64,000 nt of DNA from Ctena decussata (GCA_963989385.1 OZ022501.1:24374602-24438601), one strand, 5' to 3'. Positions 44,595-55,672 are shown, counted from the first letter of the stretch. Numbers and translations: made by a program. Notes: generated from the sequence alone by a model not told the origin.

Positions 44595-45199
44595 CCCAGT
44601 TTTCAACCGCATTCACAATAAAAAACCAATTAAACTTAAACTGGCAGCCTGGATGGCGTATTGTCAAAATTACGTCACCAACTACCTATGTAATCCACAA
44701 CCAGTTAACCGGGTGCACAACAAAGGCAAATGTAGTGCATTTACGCAAAGCACCGGTAGATGAATGGATTGTACCGAAAACGAGCACTTCAGAAGGTCGC
44801 GCACTCAGAAAAACAAACTACGTTGTTCCCCCTGATAATTCAGACAGCGAGGAAAGTTATTGCAGTTCGGAGAGTGAAAACATACCTTTGGCAAAATTGG
44901 TAAAGCAAAACCGTAAAGAGCGGGAAGATTCTGAGGCGGAAGATGATATTCCTCAGATGGAGCTCGCTAAACGCTTGCGAGAATCGGAAGTACAGGATGA
45001 GTCGGGTTCTGAATCTGCTTCATCAAGTTCTACCATGTCTTACGACCTTGAAGATTTTAAGGCACCTTTATCAATGCACAGTGGAGAGGAAAGCAACAGA
45101 TGTTCATTGTCTGAAGATTCGGAAAAGAACATGTCGGTTAATGAGCTCTGTACCGTTCCTCTCAGACAAAAACAGAAAAAAAGGTGGAAAACAGAGTAA
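44591..45199 (+). CDS. Integrase C-terminal domain plus acidic tail
   Basis: WQPGWRIVKITSPTTYVI, then an HLRKAP strand, form the SH3-like C-terminal domain of Ty3-type integrases. A serine/glutamate-rich tail of about 130 residues follows (SDSEESYCSSESEN..., DESGSESASSSS) and ends with the basic QKQKKRWKTE. Long acidic tails can bind chromatin factors in some elements; here that is only a suggestion. Confidence 0.7.
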   Translation: MTQFSTAFTIKNQLNLNWQPGWRIVKITSPTTYVIHNQLTGCTTKANVVHLRKAPVDEWIVPKTSTSEGRALRKTNYVVPPDNSDSEESYCSSESENIPLAKLVKQNRKEREDSEAEDDIPQMELAKRLRESEVQDESGSESASSSSTMSYDLEDFKAPLSMHSGEESNRCSLSEDSEKNMSVNELCTVPLRQKQKKRWKTE

Positions 45200-45306
45200 T
45201 AAAAAAGATAACGTTAAGGATATACTTTCAGCATTAACGAGGTTGCTCGAGGCTTATAATTTACCGTAAGTAAAGCTTACGTTAAGTATTTCTGTATTTT
45301 TCAGAA

Positions 45307-46383
45307 ATGGGGATACTGACAGCATTTGCGCTCCTTATTGGCTTGACAGGTGCAGTGTTTATAAATGAAAACAAGGTTTTCCAAAAGACAAATGATATTA
45401 CTACTACCCGTGCAAAATGGCTTGCTTCCTTTGTCATTGACCTTCAACCTTTTAGTCGATTTATAGGCCGGTTGGAACAGGACATTTATACTGCCTCATT
45501 AATTGCGGAAAGTATAGTGAATAAATATAAAGCTCCTGGTAAGGCAGCTGAATACTTGAATATATTTCGAGCGCTGCAGAAAGAGTTACAATATTTGAAT
45601 AGTACGCGGTTAAATATATTGTATGGATTTCTAGATTATCAATTACTGCATACAAGGGCCAAAAGAAGCCCCTTCGACTTCGTGGGCACAGCCCTTGGCT
45701 GGGCGTTTGGTCTTCTGACCAAAGATGTCATAAGGATAATTAAAAGAAATATTATATCCCTTGCGCAAAATCAGCAACAAAAAATTCATGTCATCAAGGG
45801 AAGTGTGACGATATTGAATACGACCCGGTTCGAGGTTGCAGAGAATAGGCAGGCTATTACAGGCTTAATTGCGACTATACATGATGTCGATGTAAAGCTT
45901 GACAGGCTTTTAGGTGGCTTGCACAAGCGCTTTCAGGAGACAACATATTTTCTAGAAATATATTTAAAACTCGACCTCATTATATCCGAAATCAAGGACA
46001 TGATACAAAACGGTATGTTTTATCTAGAACATCTGCGAACCCAATTAAATTTCTTGAGTTTGGACAGATTATCACCAAGTACTATCTCTCCTGCCAACTT
46101 ACGATCATTATTGCTAGACATCAAGGCTCACTTACCGCCTACCTTGGCAATAATTGGAGATCCTAAAACCGATTTATGGCTTTTCTATCGCCAGCTGTCG
46201 ACTACAGCTTTGTTGGATGAAAATAAAATAGTAGCTGTAATTAACATACCTGTCTTACAAATAAGTAACCAATTCGATATTTACCGTATTTATTCGCTCC
46301 CGCTGCCGACACAGAAATTGCAAAAAGACAATGTAAATGCGCCGGACATGACTGCAACTTTTGAACTTGAAGCTAGGGACTGA
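45307..46383 (+). CDS. F-type envelope glycoprotein, N-terminal part
   Basis: 358 codons. It opens with a hydrophobic signal-like segment (residues 2-18), has a furin-type RAKR at 117-120, and then a hydrophobic fusion-peptide-like region with a helical coiled-coil stretch. Baculovirus F proteins and errantivirus Env show this arrangement. Such proteins mediate membrane fusion; whether this one ever did is unknown. The frame ends in TGA exactly where the next frame starts (overlap TGATG), so the C-terminal half with the membrane anchor is out of frame. Confidence 0.8.
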   Translation: MGILTAFALLIGLTGAVFINENKVFQKTNDITTTRAKWLASFVIDLQPFSRFIGRLEQDIYTASLIAESIVNKYKAPGKAAEYLNIFRALQKELQYLNSTRLNILYGFLDYQLLHTRAKRSPFDFVGTALGWAFGLLTKDVIRIIKRNIISLAQNQQQKIHVIKGSVTILNTTRFEVAENRQAITGLIATIHDVDVKLDRLLGGLHKRFQETTYFLEIYLKLDLIISEIKDMIQNGMFYLEHLRTQLNFLSLDRLSPSTISPANLRSLLLDIKAHLPPTLAIIGDPKTDLWLFYRQLSTTALLDENKIVAVINIPVLQISNQFDIYRIYSLPLPTQKLQKDNVNAPDMTATFELEARD

Positions 46384-47288
46384 TGATAGATAAAGGAAGG
46401 ACAAAATATGCTCTACTGACTGAGGCAGAAATTGACAAATGCAGTGACCTTAGTGTAAAATGGTGCAATGTTAAGAGTCCATTATTTCCGGTAAACTTGG
46501 CAAAACTCTGTATTGTAAATTTGTTTTTAAAGAATGTTGAAGCTTCGAAGAAATACTGTAAAAGTATTGTGACATTAAACACACGTCTTCCCCTTGGTCT
46601 ATCATTGTTCAATTCAACGTGGGCCATTGCTTTGCAAAATGAATTAAGATTTTCGTTTGTTTGTAACGAAGGTGCAAGTAAAACTGAGACAGTTACAAGT
46701 CCTCTTAGCATATTGGAAGTGCCACCTTCTTGTGTTGCTAGTAATGATTACATGATATTAAGTTCCACCTATACCACAAAGCAAGAGTATGAAATCTCGG
46801 ACACTGACCTTGATCTGTTACGTCATTTAAACGTTTCACAATTTAACGTTTGGTTACCTTTTGAACAAAACTTCTCGAATTTCACTACAATTCCTTTACC
46901 AAAACCACTGAAGCAAATTCGGCCAATTCCTTTGGGTAGCCTGATTAATCAATTGCAGACTTTGCATGAGATTGATTATGACGGATCCGACGGGTGGCCG
47001 ACTTGGGCATACGTATGTCTGGGGGTGGCAATAGCAGTAGTAATATTAATTTGTATTCACTTGTACCGTAAAAATGGGCAAAAGTTAAGGGAAACCTGTT
47101 CAGCCATACGGAACCGATGCGGGGTGAGGAAACGTGGAAGCACTGAATCCCACCTAAAGTCGGCGTCATCAACGAATGAACGTCAAAAAGAATCAACGGA
47201 CAGAGATACACAACCCTCTGCGCCGACTAGTGAGAGCTTCATAAAGAAGTTGTATCCCATGTTGTTTGAGGAAACAACGCGTCTATAG
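46383..47288 (+). CDS. F-type envelope glycoprotein, C-terminal part
   Basis: 301 codons. The start TKYALLTEAEIDKC matches the stem region of errantiviral/F-type Env, with several cysteines (residues 20, 28, 43, 59, 94, 117). A transmembrane helix is at about 207-227 (YVCLGVAIAVVILICIHLY), and there is a basic, serine-rich cytoplasmic tail. It starts at an ATG overlapping the stop of the previous frame. This is either a one-base lesion of one env gene or two linked reading frames. Confidence 0.8.
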   Translation: MIDKGRTKYALLTEAEIDKCSDLSVKWCNVKSPLFPVNLAKLCIVNLFLKNVEASKKYCKSIVTLNTRLPLGLSLFNSTWAIALQNELRFSFVCNEGASKTETVTSPLSILEVPPSCVASNDYMILSSTYTTKQEYEISDTDLDLLRHLNVSQFNVWLPFEQNFSNFTTIPLPKPLKQIRPIPLGSLINQLQTLHEIDYDGSDGWPTWAYVCLGVAIAVVILICIHLYRKNGQKLRETCSAIRNRCGVRKRGSTESHLKSASSTNERQKESTDRDTQPSAPTSESFIKKLYPMLFEETTRL

Positions 47289-47835
47289 ACTATTATGAAC
47301 TGAGAAACTGTATACAGTGGTTAGAGACAAAACATGTTTCGTATCCAAGGGATATAGACTTGTAAATACAAATATTAAATGTGCCCTAACATGTAGTGAA
47401 GATACGGTATTCAATGGAATATACTAGTAGTAACGTTTTGATTTCTTGAAGAATTTACCCAGGTATAACTTGTAACTTGCTGTATATACATGTGAAAAAT
47501 AAGCTCTTTGGAACTGTTACCATGGTTACGAGCAAAGAAAAATCAATAAATCAAGAAAACTGTCTACTTCAAAAGATAACAATACCTACCTGAGAAAAAT
47601 AACAAGATACCCCATTATAACAAAACATATGTTGAGATAAGAAACTGATAAACTGACAAAACTACATGTTGGCAATAAAATTGACGGGTTTTTATTATGG
47701 AAACATGGACATCAGGACTTCTTCCAAAAACTAATAATAAGGAAAAATAAAAAGGAAATGCAGTCACCCACCATTCATTCTACGCTTTTAGATTCTCTAC
47801 AGTAACCAACAACCACAAAAATGTTAAGAGTCAAT
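47289..47835 (+). other. Element 3' internal region, non-coding
   Basis: AT-rich sequence between env and the small ORF. No gene was recognised. Confidence 0.5.
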
Positions 47836-48141
47836 ATGGCAGAGTTCATAGAGATAATCTACTGGACTGTTCTAACGGTGGCGAGGGTCAACCAAATTTA
47901 TATAGAGGGACCACAACGATTCGCCATAGATGTATCGCAGGAGGTGGTCCTGTAATTGAACACAAGGATGGTAGACGAGCAGCAGCGTCGGCTGGCCTTT
48001 AGTAGCGTCGCCACCCAGACAGAATTCAACCTGGACGACCCTTCCGTCCGGGCTATACCGGCTGGGACTGAAGGACCAGGTCCCGGGGATGTCGTACCCT
48101 TTCTTAACGGGGTGATGATAGATGGAGTATTCCTAAGTTAA
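47836..48141 (+). pseudogene. Post-env small ORF, one in-frame stop
   Basis: ATG at 47836 opens a frame of about 101 codons broken only by TAA at 47953. The N-part is hydrophobic then mixed (MAEFIEIIYWTVLTVARV). The C-part is soluble, with SVATQTEFNLDD and a proline/glycine-rich end. It lies between env and the 3' LTR, where Ty3-type elements usually have no gene. I do not recognise it. Confidence 0.45.
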
Positions 48142-48613
48142 AAACAAAATAAAATGGAAAAATACACATTCTAGGACATTAGACAAAAATGGTAAAAATA
48201 CAATTTCTAGGACAATTCTGGGACATTAGACAAGAATGATAAAACTACAAATTCTTGTACATTGTTTTGATTATTACTAGTTTGGATCGATTATTACTGG
48301 TTTGGATTTCTTTGGGATTTAAAGCATGGATTCTAAATAGCCGTCTATGCACGTGGATCCTATACTACCGTCCACGTACGTAACTTTGGGGGATGTGATG
48401 ATATGCATAAGACAGAGAGACAGTGACCAACTGGAATTAACATTAAATTGAACTTCTGTTAAATGGAAATGTGTGCATACTAACTGAAATTAACTGATTA
48501 TTCAATGGGATTATATTTAAAAAGGAACTTTAAAGCTTACTGTAATTGTTAAATTAATTAATTTATTGAGTTTTCTAAAATGCCTTTTACAAAACTGATG
48601 CCCCTTGGACGGA
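48142..48613 (+). other. Element 3' untranslated region
   Basis: Repeated phrases 'ctaggacatt' and 'gacattagacaa' at 48170-48260. No clear polypurine tract sits directly before the 3' LTR; a purine-rich block 'tttgggggatgtgatg' is about 225 bases upstream. Confidence 0.5.
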
Positions 48614-49094
48614 TATGACATAGTTAGTATAGGCAGTGGTTATTAGGATAAATACGGTGGTGATAATAATTAGGGTTAGTACGGTAGTAAAGTAAATAAG
48701 TTCTGGGGGTTGTTTTTCAGAACAGGTTAGTCAATGTACTAGTTCTAGGAATTCGGTCAGATAACCGAATTATGCATAAGGCTTGTTGTTAAGGTAGAGG
48801 TATTGACGTAGTACTAGTAGTTAGGAGTATATTAGGTAACCAGGGTAACTGGGAGCAGAAAACAGAACATTAGGTAATATGATCTAATTCGGTCGAGCGG
48901 GATTAGAGAATGATAGGTTGAAATAGTTTAGTCTTGAAATTGGTTAAGATCTGTTGAGACGCGTTTTTAAGACCATGTAAAAATACCTGGGTTTGTCGTT
49001 GTATAAAGAAGTGACATGTAAATAAAACAGTTATGTAATCTATACGACGCTTGTGTATATATATATGTCCATTGTCCCTGCGGTATAGTGCTAT
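48614..49094 (+). mobile_element. 3' LTR of Ty3-type retrotransposon
   Basis: 481 bp, about 99% like the 5' LTR. It is followed by the second AGGAA at 49095-49099. Confidence 0.9.
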
Positions 49095-49827
49095 AGGAAG
49101 CCAGTTCAATGCTACCTTTGCGTTACACTTTGATATGATGGAGCATTGTGATGACATTGCAGAAATCAGCATAGCTGAACGTATAGGTAACCAGAAGGGT
49201 ACAGCTTGCTTCTGGCCTGTATCAAATCTTCCTTTCCATTTGCTTTTCTAAATGGTGCAACACCCTATGCCTCATTTTGTGAGGACCTTCTGCATACACA
49301 CTATTCAGCTGGATCATCAAAATATGAAAACATGTTTGTTCACAACACCACACAAAGACAGTACTACAAACTTTGCTCTGGACACACAGCGAGAAATAGA
49401 CCATCAAGATGCCATCAAGGGATTCAGGCCTAGAGCCACACTGCAGACAGTTATACCAAGAATGACTGTAGTCGACCACTTTACAGAGGTGCAAAAGGTG
49501 AGAAAGCATCTCAGCCAGTTAGACAGTGCAACGGAATCATCTGTGGCAGACAAAACACTGGACAGTTCTCATACAGCACACTCCAGTTTCCAACCAAATG
49601 AGTCACATAACCTTGAGGCTACACTGAACTTCGACATACCAGAAAAAGACTTAAAGTTCTTTCTTCCACTATCACGACTTATTCTGCGAACAGGTGCTTT
49701 GAGCATAGAGAAAGATGAGACACCCAGAAATATATACCAAGCAAACAAACAAGCACTGTCCAGCTCAATTTTAGACAGAGAAACATACTCTATTGGCCAG
49801 TTTCTTACAACAAGATATGCATGCTAA
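49095..49827 (+). pseudogene. Unrecognised ORF, right part, with frameshifts
   Basis: After the AGGAA duplication the host frame continues (ATFALHFDMMEHCDDIAEIS). Meaningful text then moves to a second frame near 49,205 (FPFAFLNGATPYASFCEDLL) and to a third near 49,310 (CLFTTPHKDSTTNFALDTQR, then DHQDAIKGFRPRATLQT), ending at 49827. So there are at least two indels besides the large insertions. The phrases look like a conserved invertebrate protein, but I cannot name its domain. Confidence 0.6.
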
Positions 49828-50446
49828 ACCCAAGCCAAAGGTCTACAAGAGCCGACGATGAGCTGGCACTGTGTACTTTGATTAAGGATGATAAAAACCT
49901 TACTTGTGGACAGTCAGGTCTTGAAGAGAACCAACCCAGTCCCAGCGTGTTTAGTCAGTTACGAATGAGTCCTTCGAAGACAGTGAATAAATGATAAATG
50001 GTTTTAAGGAATTAAAATATTTTATGGACAGGGCGATCCGTTCATACCCCCAATCTGTAAGTGGACCATTCCAGCCAGCCAATCAGAATCCTTCATTACC
50101 TGGTCTGCCTCATTTCCGCGTCACCCACGCATTGCTTTCTAAGAATTTGCCGAGGCAAGACCCTTGCCAAAATATATCTGTGTTTAAAATTCTAATTACG
50201 CTTAATTTAGCAAGTTTTGATTATTTAAAACATGTATCAGTAACTGTAACTCATTTTAGTTAAATTTGTGAGAGGAAAAATAAGGACTAGAGGTAGGAAT
50301 TTAACCGTTTTTTTATCATTTTCCTCGAATTTTTTAGAATAAAGATGGCGTCAGCAAAACACGAGGTTTAATCACGTGATAGCCCCTGTTTTTCATTGAG
50401 CAGCCCCGTACATTTGCATACTAAGCGTTGCACGCACAGCACAAAA
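49828..50446 (+). other. Spacer upstream of the SGNH remnant
   Basis: A CCAAT box (agccaatcag) is at about 50,080. No gene was recognised. Confidence 0.4.
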
Positions 50447-50995
50447 ATGGTTCTGAAATGTTTGATTCTTGGGCACTCATTTGTTCGAAATTTGAAGAAT
50501 TTCATAGGTTCTAATTTGTCATCTTACAATTATACATTGTAATTAGACTCAAAAGAGGTCATGATTCAGTTTTCCGGAAAGTCTGGCGCTAACGTAGAGT
50601 CTCTGAAAGAACTTCAGTTAGGGGACGTGGAAGACTTTGAACCGGAATTAGTGATACTCGATATAGGCACTAATAGCTTATGTCTTACTACCTGTGACCC
50701 TGTCAATCTTGCCTCGGCAATTGTAAGCTTGGTTGACTCCCTGATTACTGATTTTAATGTACGACATGTCGTTGTACTTCAAATTTTACATCGTTTTCGT
50801 CCCCTACGGCCTACCCGACGTCGCGTAAACATTGAGCAATTCAACAGTGACGTCGACCACAGGCACTCGACGAAAAATTTTGAAATTCTCATATATTGTG
50901 AAATGTTAGTCTGTCTCCCACCTCTCTATCAAATTTCAAGTCGGGGACCGAAAGAGGTCAGCGACTACACAAAGATTCACATGCTGTGACAATGA
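50447..50995 (+). pseudogene. SGNH-hydrolase-like remnant
   Basis: ATG at 50447 begins MVLKCLILGHSFVRNLKNF (block I-like G-[HD]-S), an in-frame TAA follows at 50540, then the GKSGANVESL region and PELVILDIGTNSLC (block III-like G-T-N). VVVLQILHR matches the next strand. Small SGNH domains like this are found in invertebrate YR and LINE retroelements. The C-terminal D-x-x-H is not evident. Decayed. Confidence 0.55.
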
Positions 50996-51254
50996 ACTAG
51001 AAAATTCAGCTGAGAGTGACAACCCAAAAATCCCCCGATTGGACAATACTGTGGAACAGGAAAACAATGATAGTACGTCTAGACCAAATAACGTTCTTAT
51101 CAGTTTGGGAGATCATGAAAAAACTGACATACACACATACATGTATAGACACACAGAGCAAAATCCGCTTGGCAATTCAGAACTGGATGTGCATGTTTCT
51201 TGTTCCACAAACGTACGGCCAAACGAACATGTTAACAGTGAAATCCTCTTTTAG
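50996..51254 (+). pseudogene. Acidic/Asn-rich frame after the SGNH remnant
   Basis: In another frame the text DNELENSAESDNPKIPRLD, then NDSTSRPNNV, ends with a stop before the TIR element. It may be the original C-terminus after an indel. Function unknown. Confidence 0.3.
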
Positions 51255-52579
51255 TCCGGTGGTCTATGAGTGAAATTTTGGATTTGTGGGCACTTTCGCG
51301 GCATGACGGGCAACCGGGCTAATTGAAGTCAGTAAACATACCTAAAACAATTTTGCCCGGTTGCCAGCTCAACAGACATCATATAAGGTCAAAATGAGGT
51401 CAAAGGTCATTTAGTGCATTTTATATACCAGTTTGTGAGTGAATTATTCAATTTAAAGGCACTTTCGCGGAATAAGAGGCAACTATGGCAAATGGAGTAA
51501 GTAAACATACCATAAAAGCTTTTGCCATATTGCCGACGTCGTATATAATCGTAACTGGGTCAAAGGTCAGTAAGTACACTTTTGTATAATGGTTTATTAT
51601 ACCATTAATTCTCAAACAGTCTTTTGAGTTACCAATAGCCCATAAGCCTGCCCCACCCATCTGAAGGAGAAACTTTCTACACTGTTTGTTTTTTCCAAAA
51701 TTATATTACAACATTCCAAGATATAATTCTCTCCTGTCTGACTGTTGGTGCGTTTGACAGTCACGCCAATTTATATACGTCACCATATAAATCTGCTGAA
51801 TTTGTCTGTTCCTATACTTCTTATTCAAATAATTATTGAAACGGATTTAAATCTTGCTGTAAGATTTGCCTTGCTTTTTCTGTACAGTCATAACAGTTAT
51901 CTCCTGTAGAGCATAACTGTAACCTACGTTACCGAGTTTCCCCGAGCATAATGGACAAACTATTATATTTTGGATAAAGTTACCATTTTACTGTAACCAG
52001 CAAATATTTACTGTTCTTTTACATTTATGCAAGTAAAAACAAAAATATAGGTGTATCAAACCATGCAGAAACTTGCAGCGTTGCATACGTTACCGGGCGT
52101 ATGTTATCAGAAATTATAAATCAGAAACATGGAGAAGAAGTAATAGTTTTGCCCCAGGCATCTATATGATATTGCTTCGCAGACCATTGTTCAAGCTCTA
52201 TTTACCGAAAATCTTTATACAGAATATTGCATCACATCATCTGTTAAGGATCACGGTAGGTCATTGTAGTACCAGCTCATAAGATGCTGTCTATGATATC
52301 AATGTGAAGTATTTTAGTCAAGTAGCTGGCACTACATAATTGAAAGTAACAATTTATTGACAGAATTTGAACATGTACTACAGTGTTGAGAGAGCAAATT
52401 CAGCTGAAGCACCGATATAGTTGTCTCTGTATTGGTAGTTTTCATGTAGTCCAATAAAATAAATATGCAGACAGACTAAATAAAATATGGAATCACCGAA
52501 CGGTGAGCAATGACTCTCAAGAGGCTCCGTGGTGACCCGAATTTCTAAAACCATGTCAATGCGTCCTCTCTTCATGCCC

Positions 52580-52812
52580 TGTGCTGGTACAACAGTCTTT
52601 TGTAGCTGTCTGGAAATAGACTGATCTGGATTCTGCCAGTGTTGATATAAAAGAATGAACTGCGTTTACAATATCACCAGATGCATTTCGTACATTGAGC
52701 AGGTGCTATAATCGATGCTCAGGTTTTGCAGAGGCAAAGATAGGTACCATGACGTCTGTTGATGTCTTCCAATAGCTTGACTCGACACTACAGTGTTTAC
52801 AGACATCTTTTA
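52580..52812 (-). pseudogene. Weak minus-strand coding remnant
   Basis: On the minus strand the text CKHCSVESSYWKTSTDVMV, then NASGDIVNAVHSFISTLAES, is interrupted by stops. A C-x2-C pair is present. It may be a transposase or a captured gene relic; not recognised. Confidence 0.25.
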
Positions 52813-53534
52813 GTAAATTAAAATGCTATCCTTTTATCTGTAGACCTCTTTGTAAAGCCTTATCTGCAGTGTTAAGTACGTTACGCAGTATGCATTAGCA
52901 AACATGGATATTAGTATTATAGAGTGTGCATTTGTGTCTGCCACTACAGTGGTATTTAAGCATACTGGCAGAGGACATTTGGTGGCCAGAACTGGTATTA
53001 AAACTCACACAAGATGACTAGTAGAAGAATGAGATGGTAGAACATAAATGTCCTGCAATGTTCTTAGCCGGCACAGCAGTGGAAAACGTGACCATGTAGT
53101 AGGTTAACATCGGATAACAGTCGCCTTTGCTATTTTCTCAAAATGCTTAGACTATCCCAACCCAGGTTTAACAGTAGGTGATTTGATGCCTGGTGCTTGC
53201 ATTAGAGTAAATGTCTTATACTTGTAAGAGCCTGAACAACAGTTTTAGAAATATTTCATGGTAAATTGTATTGATGATTAAGTCCCTTTAGTGATTGGTA
53301 GTGTAGCTATAATATTTTCACCCCTTCCCTTCCATACATACATAAAAATTTAAAGAGTAACTACACTTCAGGAACTGACTGAATCTGATCCCAAACCCTA
53401 TCCCCAACATAAAAAGGAAAAGATTGACAAAGACATCCCAACAAATAATAAATTACAAGTAATAAGCCGAGACGGTAGCTCTTTCCCAAATAGATTGCAA
53501 CTCAGCTACCTTTACTGAACTAAATAATTTAGAC

Positions 53535-53728
53535 CAACAGAAGGGTTACAACAGACTAAGCAAATTATACGAAAAACATTTAACAACTATTTTTGCCTAT
53601 TTTCTATTTTTATCATAGAAGGGTTAAAATGAGAACACAATAAATTAAACAGCACCGAACATAAAACAAATTCAACCGCAACGAAAGTACCTCATTGGGA
53701 CGTTCAGTAATAACTACTGGGGTTTTAT
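53535..53728 (+). repeat. Dispersed 190 bp repeat, copy 1
   Basis: Shares 'gttacaacagactaagcaa', 'gggttaaaatgagaacacaa' and 'taataactactgggg' almost unchanged with 57805-57990. Nature unknown. Confidence 0.65.
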
Positions 53729-55080
53729 AAAGACTATATATATTAACACCTTGAATTATAACTGGCTTTATTCACTTATGATGTCATAACTGTTAAACGA
53801 CAAATGTAGTATTAAGATTCCTTGAAAAATAGGGTATAACCATTGGAATTGGGGATAGCTTGAACCATTATTACAATTTTCACCCCACTCCCTCCCCACC
53901 TCATTGATTCATCTGGTTTCCTTTGTATTTATATAGTAAGCAACATGTTTTTTCTCAATATTTTACTTGTACCGTATGCCTATTTATATGTAGACAAAGT
54001 TTCAAGTCCCTTTATGACCTTTCTAAAAAATCAACATATTTCAGGTACGAAATTAAATTACTTCATATAACGTAAACTACAAAGACTAATGACTTTTAGT
54101 CAATTAAATTCATTATGAATCTCTAGGAGAGGCGGTCCAGATGAGGACCAACATAATGTCGTATGGCCAATAGCAATATTTAGGTTCGATTTATTATACA
54201 TGCTTCCCATAAACTTCCTATAAACCTATAAACATGTCTGTCTTAACGTAAATTACATTCGATTCTGTAAGACTGATACAAAACGTGTATGTTACAGTTT
54301 TGAACAACTTTGCATGTATAACATAAACCCTCTTTGGAATCAAAAACACGAGTCAATGAGTTTCAAAATTTCTGTCGACAATTTTTTATGTTCTTGATTG
54401 AACATATAAAATACTCTTGTATATCTGAAAACTTATTCACGACATGTTGATGTGTATTTTATGTTTAAAAGTAGTTTGAAAATGGATCATTGTCCACTTT
54501 GTAAACTTTATAAATTAAAAAACATCTATAAACACAAAACATGACTAATACCCCATATTTTTATATCATTGACTCTCTTAAAATTAATTTATATGCCTAA
54601 TTTACCATTTTGGTAACGTAAAGTACAGGAGATTGATTTATCTGCACTGTGTTTTATATGCTTCACAGCTCAGTCTTAAAATTCTTGCATATTTATGTGA
54701 AAACAAAATATTTTTATGGCCATTAACTTGCATTAAATTTCAGATGGCAACTGTAAACAAATTATGTATTGTAAACAACACATGCTAATGAAACCAACGT
54801 TTTTTACGTAACTGTTGAGCTAGAAATATTTGATAGCTTGCTTATAAAGATGAAATTTACCAAGTTTAAAAACGTTGTTCATATATTTATGTAGTGTAGT
54901 CCTTGATTTATAAAATATTAAAGTTATTTCTATGAATATATGTATTTTGAGAAAATAAGTGTACAGACGGACACAAACACAGCTTTAATTGAAAAGAAAT
55001 TGTTTAAGTATGCTTTACAATCGTCGCACAAGGTTTTCAATGGGTTCAGCATTTAACTGCGGTGATATTTATACCCCAAA
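53729..55080. other. AT-rich interior of the TIR element
   Basis: No coding sequence or repeat was recognised in about 1.35 kb. Confidence 0.45.
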
Positions 55081-55484
55081 TGTACAATAACCATTTTCTT
55101 AACAGTTTTTCGGTATTTTGCACTTAATGACCTTTGACCTCATTTATACGGTACACAATGGGTAATCAGGCTTGGCAACCGGCAAAAAATAAACGAGGAC
55201 ATATCGGCAAGTAATTTTAGCATGGTTGCCAATCATGCCGCGAAAGTGCCCACAAACTCATTTTCTAGAGCTCTTTTCTTGAATCCGCCACCTGACTATT
55301 TCAACTGTTTAAAACCTATATTCGCTAAAATCCAAGCCAAAATGGTGTAGAACCTGTTCCTGCATAAAAACACATTAAAATGCAAATTAGATAGAAAAAC
55401 ATGACATATAATGATATTCAAAGTTCGATAACATTGTTTGCCACAGAAAGCTATAAACAAACAAATTACATGCAGGTGTTAACA

Positions 55485-55672
55485 GAGTTCTAGATAAGAG
55501 GGAGTATTTGATGATAATTAAGGATAATTTTTCTTATTTCTCATCGAAACCATATGTTGTGACCACTCATCGTCGAGACGGTTCAGATGAGGGGTCACAA
55601 CATATGTTTTTATGCAGAATTAACAAAAATTATCCCTAATTATCACCAAATACTCCCTCTTATCTAGAGCTC
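55485..55672. mobile_element. MITE family 2 copy, full palindrome
   Basis: The ends are CAGAGTTCTAGATAAGAGGG and CCCTCTTATCTAGAGCTCTG. The central arms gttgtgacc...ggtcacaac fold around cgtcgagacg. Confidence 0.75.

Larger units (their letters stand above)
51265..55262. mobile_element. 4 kb element with about 145 bp TIRs
   Basis: The left TIR (from about 51265; GTGGGCACTTTCGCGGCATG at 51286) and right TIR (inverse, ending about 55256) align over about 145 bp. Each has an internal pair GCAACCGG / CCGGTTGCC and a perfect AGGTCAAAGGTCA (51397-51409; inverse at 55128-55140). The left end holds an extra subterminal repeat at 51430-51580. The interior is AT-rich without an intact transposase, so it is a decayed or non-autonomous DNA transposon. 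Confidence 0.65.

Noticed and set aside
48384..48399. True LTR start after a GGGGGA purine tract
   Set aside because: The sequence after it is not repeated at the 5' side. Shared LTR sequence begins at 38106/48614 and is confirmed by the AGGAA duplication.
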